Shown in pieces: positions 57,252 through 64,000 of a stretch of DNA of 64,000 nucleotides. The DNA is taken from positions 1-64,000 of the forward strand of contig CAZZLN010000001.1 of NCBI GenBank assembly GCA_964654945.1. Reading direction: 5' to 3'. This DNA comes from HGM11788 sp964654945. GTDB lineage: Bacteria > Bacillota > Clostridia > Lachnospirales > CAG-274. Below the pieces are notes generated by a model. The model made no database searches. It saw nothing but the letters and a program-made list of their open reading frames with translations, and was not told the DNA's origin. Position 1 is the stretch's first letter; the number at the start of each line of letters is the position of its first letter. The translations under genes and the position numbers were made by a program.

Positions 57252-59989
57252 TATTTAAGAAGACTTATTACATCAATTATATTATTCTCATTATCAATAT
57301 TAGTATCTGCAATTATTTTCTGTCGTTCATTAGGAGTTAATATATTTGCGGCATATTTTAATATTTCAGCAATATCAGTATTTTCAACACTTCCGCTTTC
57401 ATTTATATCTCCAAGAAGCACTTTATCCCCGATTAATATAATATCCTCATAAACATCACTTACTTCATTTATGATACTATCATTATAAATCCAGTTAATA
57501 ACAACATTATTATTATACACAGGATTTACAGGCAGCACTGTTTTATCATCAGCCTTTCTGTAAATATATTCGCAATCACATTTAACTGAATAAACAGGAG
57601 TATTCTCACTATCTGCAAAAACAGGAATTTCACCGTTATTACTCCATATTCCTGAATTATTTTCAGTGTTATCTGTTGTATTAAGTCTATGAGAGAGCCT
57701 ATAGTCTGCAAGGTCATCTGTTGTTATGACTTCCGCATTGGGTTCACCATTAAGGGTGGAATAACAGTTAATATAATCTGCAGCATTTTGTACGGTAGCT
57801 CTGCATATAAAATTATCATCATTGTCATAGCAGTTTTTAAATACACCGCCATATGTTTTGAATGCAATACCGCCGGTGTAGCCTGCAGATATATTTCCAT
57901 TATTATAACAATCGGATATAACTGAATTGTAAGCAAAATATACAAGTCCGCCTGCATAGGCTGAATCTCCGCTGACTGTAACATTCCCCGAAAAACTGCA
58001 TCTGTTAAGTGTGCTGTTTTCAAGATAACGAATAAAACCCGATGTATCAGTATCTGCTGTTATATTTCCCACAACATTTATACCGTTTATACCACCGTTT
58101 AAAACATAATAAAACAGAGTGCTGTTAATATTTTCTATTTTATGGTTATGTCCTTCTAATGAACCATAGAAATACATACTGTCACCTATAGTTTGAATAT
58201 TATCGGGAAGAACTATATCAGAAATAAGCTCAGCTTCTGTAGTTCTGATTGTCTTATTGTCAAAGCTGTTTGCATATGCTGCAAACTCATCGGCGTTTGA
58301 TATATATAACGGCTTTTGCAAAGCTGAATAATACCCCTTTAGCATAGCTATATAATTGTTTGTTATTTTATAATCATCGGGCTCAGACTCAATATATTCT
58401 TTTGCCTTTGCTATTCCTGACTGCAATCTGTCAAAAGAATACTCTGTATTATCTTCTTTTTCCAAGTTATTATAATTATCGATTAATAAACTAAGCTCTG
58501 ATATTGATTCAGATAACATATTTTCTGTATTATTATATTTTGTAAAAGCCTTAATACAAACATTACCCTTTTCCACATTGTCTGAAATTTCAGTAGTATC
58601 AGTATATTCTCCATTATATAATATAAAGCTCTGCCCCTTTTTTACATTATATGTATACGTTTTTTCACCATCATTTAATATTTCACAAGGTATATACGCA
58701 ATATTGCCACTATTGTTTATCTGAGTGACAACTATTGAAAATACAGTATCCTTATCAAGATTTATTTTATCATCCAGCTCAATACCATAATATCCTATAT
58801 AGGGTATAGTTCCTGTCTGAGTATATATTTTTGTGCCATCTGCAGGAGAAGTGCTGACACCTGTATAAATATCTATGGTATAATCCTGATTATTATCAAG
58901 GGAATATATTCCCACAGAAGTAAGCCTTTCATTATTTTCTGTCTTAAAGATATTGGCATAAGAACATTTATTACTATTATCTGCACTGTAATAAATACCC
59001 TTAGAATACCCTGCACCATCATACATATAAGCATTATCATAACTATCAATATCATCACCTACAAAGGATACAACCTGTTCAAGATATTGATAATAGCTCA
59101 TCATAAAATAACCGCTGTCACCCCAGTCACTTCCCCAGCTGTTTTTGCAAATCCAAGCACCATCACCTTCAGGCTGAGTTTTAAAATTCTCCTTGGAATA
59201 ACTGTCATCCCAGCCGACAATTGCAACACCATGGTTCGCAACTTTTTGTGTAGGATAATAATATGAATAATTATCACTTACATAGTAGCTATTATTCATA
59301 TAATAGCCTATATATAATGCTCCCGTATCCATAAGTCTTTCCTTTATTGTATTCATATCAGACGGTATCTGCTCCACTTGTCTTAAATGATAATAAGATG
59401 AATTTCTGAAATTACTGTCATCATAAATCATTTTTGCAAATTCATAGGGATAAAACTTAGCGTTTTCTTCAAGCTCGCAGCTGCCTCTTAATATTGAAGC
59501 TGCAGCTTCCTGCCAGTCATCACCCACGAGATAAGGCAAATCAGCATTCACCCCGTCACCGGCATTTACATCATTAACATCACCTGAATTATTTCTTAAT
59601 GCATTCCATACAATATGGCTTTCTGAAATATCAGCTGATTCTTTTGTTTGAGGAATATTTTGTTTAAGCAAATTACTTTCAAGAGAAGCAACAGATGCAA
59701 AAGCCCAGCAATTGCTTGATGCTCCCTGATTACTTACACCGGTTGAAAATCCTTCATCAACAAGAGAATAATAAGCGGGGTATTCTTCTGAGGAAAACGG
59801 TGCAGCAATTTCAGAATATTCAATATCATTTCCATATTTATCCTTTGCATCAGTTATTTCAAGTCCCATTCCGTAGCTTAACTGAGGCATATCAGCATTT
59901 ATCACATTATTAAAATCGTAAGCTGTTACATTGACAGATATATTTGCTGACATTATTGCAGCAATAAAAAACGATATAAATTTTTTCAT
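57236..59989 (-). CDS. Secreted papain-like (C1) cysteine protease with GLUG-like repeats and C-terminal dockerin
   Basis: A 917-residue extracellular protein: signal peptide (1-23), a C1 peptidase domain (about 75-320) with the oxyanion Gln (SNQGA), catalytic C94 (SSNCWAFASV), H253 (NHGVAIVGWDD) and N283 (CKNSWGSDWGDSGYF), then a lectin-like beta region (about 335-470), a helical linker, GLUG-type repeats (about 620-740, with STLNRCSFSGNVTV and SAYAGGLVYFAYNSVISDCYNNGNISAG in parts) and a type-I dockerin-like pair of calcium loops at the end (GDINESGSVENTDIAEILKY and DTNIDNENNIIDVISLLKY). A dockerin suggests docking to a cohesin-bearing scaffold elsewhere. Its ribosome site lies inside nagA, so translation is coupled. 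Confidence 0.92.
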   Translation of the reverse strand: MKKFISFFIAAIMSANISVNVTAYDFNNVINADMPQLSYGMGLEITDAKDKYGNDIEYSEIAAPFSSEEYPAYYSLVDEGFSTGVSNQGASSNCWAFASVASLESNLLKQNIPQTKESADISESHIVWNALRNNSGDVNDVNAGDGVNADLPYLVGDDWQEAAASILRGSCELEENAKFYPYEFAKMIYDDSNFRNSSYYHLRQVEQIPSDMNTIKERLMDTGALYIGYYMNNSYYVSDNYSYYYPTQKVANHGVAIVGWDDSYSKENFKTQPEGDGAWICKNSWGSDWGDSGYFMMSYYQYLEQVVSFVGDDIDSYDNAYMYDGAGYSKGIYYSADNSNKCSYANIFKTENNERLTSVGIYSLDNNQDYTIDIYTGVSTSPADGTKIYTQTGTIPYIGYYGIELDDKINLDKDTVFSIVVTQINNSGNIAYIPCEILNDGEKTYTYNVKKGQSFILYNGEYTDTTEISDNVEKGNVCIKAFTKYNNTENMLSESISELSLLIDNYNNLEKEDNTEYSFDRLQSGIAKAKEYIESEPDDYKITNNYIAMLKGYYSALQKPLYISNADEFAAYANSFDNKTIRTTEAELISDIVLPDNIQTIGDSMYFYGSLEGHNHKIENINSTLFYYVLNGGINGINVVGNITADTDTSGFIRYLENSTLNRCSFSGNVTVSGDSAYAGGLVYFAYNSVISDCYNNGNISAGYTGGIAFKTYGGVFKNCYDNDDNFICRATVQNAADYINCYSTLNGEPNAEVITTDDLADYRLSHRLNTTDNTENNSGIWSNNGEIPVFADSENTPVYSVKCDCEYIYRKADDKTVLPVNPVYNNNVVINWIYNDSIINEVSDVYEDIILIGDKVLLGDINESGSVENTDIAEILKYAANILTPNERQKIIADTNIDNENNIIDVISLLKYNNSL

Positions 59990-59990
59990 T

Positions 59991-61046
59991 TTATTTTATT
60001 CTCCTATTTACTAAAATTTTTTTGCCAATATCTATACTTCCGATATTATCAAACTTTCCTATAACTCTTGCCGGATTTTCACAGGCATACATTACTGCAT
60101 TTTCATAGCCTGCAAATTTTTCAACATTGCTTATGGCATTTTTCATAGTCAGCACACTGCCTGCAAGTCTGCCGTCAATATTTACAGCTCTGCCATTATT
60201 AACAGTTATTTTAGCACCGCAAAACTCAAAGCTTCCATCACCCATACCCATAGGTCTTAAAGCATCGGTTATAAGCACTGCCCTATTGCCAACGGCATTT
60301 AAAGCAATTTTTAAAACATCGGCGGAAATATGGATTGTATCGGCAATTATTTCACAATATTCATTTCCCCTTAAAGCACAGGACAATATATTCTCATTTC
60401 TGTGATGCAAAGGCGGCATTGCGTTAAAAATATGAGTATAACAATTTGCCCCACTGTCTATAAGCTTTTCACATTGTTTTTTATCTGCCCTGCTGTGTCC
60501 CAGAGATATAAAACCGCCATTTGATATTACATATCTGCAAAATTCCTCTGCACCATCACACTCAGGAGCTATAGTAAATCTTATAACCATATCACCAAGA
60601 ATATTTTTTAAATCATCAAAAAGCTTTGTGTCACAGGCTCTTATATATTTTTCTTCCATAATACCCTTATAGGTCTTTGAAATAAAAGGTCCTTCAATAT
60701 GTATTCCGGCTATACTGCTATGATTTTTACCTGCTTTTTTTATTGCCCTTGCAGTATTCAGTATAGAATCAAAATCCTTTGCAACAGTTGTAGGCAGCCA
60801 CATTCCTACGTTATCCTTTAATAAACATTCCGAAAGATAGCCTATACCCTCATAATCGCAATCCATAACATCAATACCATAGCCGCCATGAATATGAATA
60901 TCAGTAAAAGGAGGAATAAGTCCTCTTTCATCAGAAAACTCATATTCTTCAAGGTCTGTTATAATATTATTTTCTATGCTTATGCTTCCTCTTACAAATT
61001 TGTAATTTTTATTAATATTAACCACATCATTTAACTTCATAAGCAT
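59991..61046 (-). CDS. nagA: N-acetylglucosamine-6-phosphate deacetylase
   Basis: Removes the acetyl group of GlcNAc-6-phosphate in amino-sugar and wall recycling. The 351-residue amidohydrolase has HIHGGYGIDVMD, the metal Glu in GIHIEGPFISK, SLGHSRADKKQ, HIFNAMPPLHHR and the catalytic Asp in LITDALRPMG. Two ATG codons (61046, 61040) are possible after AAGGAG. It overlaps the permease gene upstream and its stop is one base from the protease start. nagB is not adjacent. Confidence 0.95.
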   Translation of the reverse strand: MLMKLNDVVNINKNYKFVRGSISIENNIITDLEEYEFSDERGLIPPFTDIHIHGGYGIDVMDCDYEGIGYLSECLLKDNVGMWLPTTVAKDFDSILNTARAIKKAGKNHSSIAGIHIEGPFISKTYKGIMEEKYIRACDTKLFDDLKNILGDMVIRFTIAPECDGAEEFCRYVISNGGFISLGHSRADKKQCEKLIDSGANCYTHIFNAMPPLHHRNENILSCALRGNEYCEIIADTIHISADVLKIALNAVGNRAVLITDALRPMGMGDGSFEFCGAKITVNNGRAVNIDGRLAGSVLTMKNAISNVEKFAGYENAVMYACENPARVIGKFDNIGSIDIGKKILVNRRIK

Positions 61047-62050
61047 TTTCTCCTTTTAAGAAAATATGCTATAACTGCAAGAATAACAGTATATACCAAA
61101 ATACCAATTAAATTATTTTTAATAAAATAAGTAACAGGGAGAATATAACCTAAATATCCATAATATAAATTAATATTTCCTATATCAAAAACCACAGGAG
61201 AAATCACAAAACTGATAATTGTAAGAACAGGCAGTATACCGCATACAATTTCTTCACTGTTTACAAAAGATATAATATAAGAAAAAAGAGATATGCAGGT
61301 CATATATAAAATATATAAAGGGATATTATTTATAACAAATTCACCGCAAATAATCATTGCAATTATTCCAAAAAGCATAAGAAGAAAAGCCGTTGACAGT
61401 ATATAAATATAGTTATATATTCTTACACCTTTTTTTCTGTCCTTTATAACATTAATTGAGGCAATAACCGTACCAATCATTATAAACACAGCAAATATAT
61501 TGCTTATTCTGTAGTTTTCTCTATCATCTGAAACATCATTGTTTACAGTTTCAAATTTAATATTAAAAACAGAATTGCTGTTTAAAAACTGCTCATAATA
61601 TTTATCAGCAGATATTCTTCCGTCAAAAAATTTATTTGCAATATCCGGTGAAATTTCCTTTAAAATTTCTCTGAATATAAATTCATTTGTAACAGGCTGA
61701 AGCACTGAAGCTGATGAAACAATATAGTCAATTGATTTTTTAAAATCAAGGCTTTCAAATGCTTTATCAAACTTTTCTTCAAAAACATAGCCGCTGTCCA
61801 GTTCACCTAAATTTATATCAACAATCATATTTTCTTTATTATCATATATTATAAAATCAACTGTATCCGATGAAAGCTCATTAAAAATATAATAATGACT
61901 GCAATCAAAATATAATCCCACAGCAGGCTTTTTGCTAATATTGTTATCTATATAATTATAGCCAATGGCAATAACAGGCATAATAATAAGCAAAATAAAG
62001 AAGAAAAAATTTTTTAAGCTTCTTTTAAGACATATTAAAAATGGTGTCAT
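61037..62050 (-). CDS. ABC-2 type membrane permease protein (second of a pair)
   Basis: A 337-residue membrane protein: one N-terminal membrane helix (about 12-30), a 150-residue extracytoplasmic domain and five or six C-terminal helices (from about residue 180), the layout of ABC-2 permeases of the YhgE/Pip type. No ATP-binding motif is present. It overlaps the upstream permease by four bases and nagA by ten. Substrate unknown; export of a lipid, polymer or peptide is possible. The ATPase is probably encoded beyond the right edge. Confidence 0.75.
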   Translation of the reverse strand: MTPFLICLKRSLKNFFFFILLIIMPVIAIGYNYIDNNISKKPAVGLYFDCSHYYIFNELSSDTVDFIIYDNKENMIVDINLGELDSGYVFEEKFDKAFESLDFKKSIDYIVSSASVLQPVTNEFIFREILKEISPDIANKFFDGRISADKYYEQFLNSNSVFNIKFETVNNDVSDDRENYRISNIFAVFIMIGTVIASINVIKDRKKGVRIYNYIYILSTAFLLMLFGIIAMIICGEFVINNIPLYILYMTCISLFSYIISFVNSEEIVCGILPVLTIISFVISPVVFDIGNINLYYGYLGYILPVTYFIKNNLIGILVYTVILAVIAYFLKRRKCL

Positions 62051-63150
62051 TTTTTCACACCTCCTGCACAGGCAATAACAGCTGACACTGCAAATGTAAT
62101 GCCGCTGTATAAAATATTAATATTACCCATAAGCTGATTTCCCATAACATTAAGAGGTGTATATTCCATAATGTTTTTAACTGTATCAGGCAAAAGTGCA
62201 GGAGGCAAAAAGCAACCGCCTATAAATCCCATAACAATAGTAAAAAACATTATACAAAGACTTGCATTTATTCTGTTTTCAGATATGGAATAAAACATAG
62301 TCGCAATTGCAGATATATTAATAACTGTAATAATATCAGGAAAAATTATTAAATCAAAAATATAACAAACTCCATATATACCGCCAAAAAGCACCAGCTC
62401 AACTGTCAGTATTTTAATAAACTGAATAAGCACAATAAGAGGATAGGCAAGCTTGGTGTAATTATAAAAAGCAATTTTTTCCGGAAATGCAATTTCAGAT
62501 AATGCCATAGCAAAAAGCAATAAAAACACAGGAATAAGCATAGAAGCATAATATTCACTTAATTTTATTCCACTGTTATTTATTTTGTTAAAAGCATTTT
62601 CTCTTGAAAAAACAGTATTTATATATTCCATATTAAGTTTTTTATTTTCCTGATGACTTATTCTTTGACCTGTCTGTTCATAATAAGATTTTTCAGCAGA
62701 ATATATTCCTGCCTGAACAACAGCAAGGATTGAACTGCCGCATTTTGCAAGCTCCATAAAAAGCTCATTGCCTTTTTCATTTACAATAATTCTTGGCTGA
62801 GTATTTTTGCCGTTTATTATATCCTCAACAAAATTTTCTTGAAAAATAAGGGCAGCTGAAGCCCGATTATCATAAACCATAGCTTCAGCCTCGTTTTCAT
62901 TAACCCTAACTAATTTGCATATTTTTGATACACTGTCCATATTTTCAACTGCCGTAATTGCAATATTGGTAAATGTATCATTTGGAGCATATACAGCAAT
63001 TATGTTTTTTCCTTTGTCTGATTTTTGAGAAGATATTAAAAGAACAAACATAGTCACTACAGCTATAATCACTACACCGCCAAAAATTATTCTTGGAAGT
63101 TTATGACACATAGCTTTAAATTCAGCTGCAAACAGCCGCATAAAAACCAT
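62047..63150 (-). CDS. ABC-2 type membrane permease protein (first of a pair)
   Basis: A 367-residue protein with the same layout as its neighbour: a helix at about 20-42, an extracytoplasmic domain to about residue 205 (IIAVYAPNDTFTNIAITAVENMD), then about six helices (LIPVFLLLFAMALSEIAF onward, ending FAVSAVIACAGGVKK). This is an ABC-2 or YhgE-like permease. It starts 13 bases after the upstream gene and probably dimerises with the next permease. Confidence 0.75.
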   Translation of the reverse strand: MVFMRLFAAEFKAMCHKLPRIIFGGVVIIAVVTMFVLLISSQKSDKGKNIIAVYAPNDTFTNIAITAVENMDSVSKICKLVRVNENEAEAMVYDNRASAALIFQENFVEDIINGKNTQPRIIVNEKGNELFMELAKCGSSILAVVQAGIYSAEKSYYEQTGQRISHQENKKLNMEYINTVFSRENAFNKINNSGIKLSEYYASMLIPVFLLLFAMALSEIAFPEKIAFYNYTKLAYPLIVLIQFIKILTVELVLFGGIYGVCYIFDLIIFPDIITVINISAIATMFYSISENRINASLCIMFFTIVMGFIGGCFLPPALLPDTVKNIMEYTPLNVMGNQLMGNINILYSGITFAVSAVIACAGGVKK

Positions 63151-63163
63151 ATTATACCTCTCA

Positions 63164-64000
63164 TTAACCTACAATTTTATTGATTATTTCATTCAGATTT
63201 TTTTGAACCTCTTCAGAAATTTTAGCTGTTTCCTCTTGGTCGGCATTAAGAAGGTCGACAGCTTCTCCGTCAATAGGAGTAATTTCATTTTCAAGAGGAA
63301 CTATACTAAATTCGCCCTCTGCTGCTAAGCTCTCATTTCCTGCATTTGCATTTATACTATTTGCAATAATACTGTATGTATTTTTGTTAGAATCAATAGT
63401 ACCTTCTGAATTAACAGAAAAAATGTCATTATCATCTTCGCTGCCTGATATGCCAAATGTATACCCGTTATTATCCTTATCATAAGTAGTATCAATATTA
63501 ATTACAAAATTGCTGTAAGTATTGTCAATTGTAAAGCTCTTGCTTGTAGTAAGCTTAGTATCTTCAGCCTTGTTTATATCACTGAATATAATGTTATAGC
63601 CTGCACCTTGACTTAAAGCTGATAACTTAACAGTAAGTGCATCTATAGGATTGACTTCACCATTAAAATCAGTATTAAAATTAATATCAAGCTGTTCTCC
63701 CTGAGCAGTAAAGAATGTACCGATTTGAGAGCTTGCAACTATGCCGTCATTAATATATACAAATATTGTAACATCTCCGGGTTCAATTCCAACTTCATTA
63801 TTGTCTGATATACCTGTTATCTGTTCATACATATTTTTGTAGTTTGAAATTAATGCATCAGCTAATGCCTGAGAATCAGCAATGCCATACATCATATACA
63901 TATATGAATATTTATTAAATTCATTTTCCGCATAAACACTCATACCATTTTTAAAATCAGAATTGCTGAATAATTCTTCGCCAAAAACATTATAAAAAGT
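63164..64000 (-). CDS. Extracytoplasmic-type protein of unknown function, 5' part beyond the window
   Basis: The frame is open from the right edge through 279 codons, so the start lies outside. The visible part is acidic and strand-rich, with a helical first third (YMYMMYGIADSQALADALISNYKN in part) and repeated beta segments (DVTIFVYINDGIVA, TLTTSKSF-like segment KLTTSKSFTIDN, TFGISGSEDDND). It ends in a helix (EETAKISEEVQKNLNEIINKI). It looks like a surface or lipoprotein domain of the DUF6583 sort, but I do not assign it firmly. It heads the permease-nagA-protease transcript. Confidence 0.6.
   Translation of the reverse strand, partial: TFYNVFGEELFSNSDFKNGMSVYAENEFNKYSYMYMMYGIADSQALADALISNYKNMYEQITGISDNNEVGIEPGDVTIFVYINDGIVASSQIGTFFTAQGEQLDINFNTDFNGEVNPIDALTVKLSALSQGAGYNIIFSDINKAEDTKLTTSKSFTIDNTYSNFVINIDTTYDKDNNGYTFGISGSEDDNDIFSVNSEGTIDSNKNTYSIIANSINANAGNESLAAEGEFSIVPLENEITPIDGEAVDLLNADQEETAKISEEVQKNLNEIINKIVG

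Overview
The window is AT-rich, densely coded DNA from an anaerobic, endospore-forming low-GC Firmicute of the class Clostridia. The evidence is a set of sporulation genes (spoIIGA, sigE, spoIVB, spo0A, yqfC, yqfD, spoVAA-AE, spoIIAA-spoIIAB-sigF), Gram-positive cell-shape and RNA-processing operons, strong AGGAGG-type ribosome sites, frequent TTG starts, and a dockerin-bearing secreted protease typical of gut or fibre-associated Clostridia. I cannot name the genus from the sequence alone.

Layout. 1-8150: a secreted copper-amine-oxidase-N-domain protein, then spoIIGA-sigE-spoIVB-spo0A and a cell-wall amidase. 8150-10320: an AT-rich accessory island of tiny genes, a ribbon-helix-helix-like repressor with palindromic operators, and hairpins, probably a decayed mobile element. 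10320-12545 (minus): ynbB and miaA. 12700-20720 (plus): mreBCD, PBP2, minD, minE, rodA, mgsA and a DUF1294 gene, the elongation and division machinery, with minC missing. An orphan sensor kinase converges on it. 22249-28026 (plus): yqfC, yqfD, phoH, ybeY, cdd, udg, era, yqzL, recO. 28010-31646: an FMN-riboswitch-controlled riboflavin operon (ribD, ribE, ribBA, ribH). 31647-43306 (minus): a long run whose transcription order is spoIIAA, spoIIAB, sigF, spoVAA-AE, then dgt, dnaG, rpoD, trmK, nif3 and a TGS-domain nucleoside kinase. 43397-44726 (plus): lexA with an apparent operator, and a DnaQ-like exonuclease. 44761-51090 (mostly minus): aminotransferase, M19 dipeptidase, tex, a phosphodiesterase, XTP pyrophosphatase, RNase PH. 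51361-55650 (plus): a LuxR-type regulator with a terminator-like leader, an ORF-free stretch with two near-perfect promoters and a strong terminator (candidate non-coding RNA), a lipid kinase, an IS-like structured repeat, an SH3/NlpC-P60 hydrolase and an integrase remnant. 55741-55891 (minus): tRNA-Met and tRNA-Val. 56144-57211: a Na+/Ca2+ exchanger. 57236-64000 (minus): a tightly overlapping operon of an edge-truncated unknown protein, two ABC-2 type permeases, nagA and a papain-like protease with a dockerin.

How the genes fit together. The mother-cell factor sigma-E and its processing protease SpoIIGA, the forespore factor sigma-F with its anti-factor switch, the master regulator Spo0A, the sigma-K-checkpoint protease family member SpoIVB and the dipicolinate channel SpoVA are all here, so the window holds much of the sporulation programme beside housekeeping sigma-A and primase. 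The most promising unexplained signals are the ORF-free transcription unit at 52221-52768, the Spo0A receiver with an altered acidic pocket, the attenuator-like leader of the LuxR gene, and the palindrome array of the accessory island.
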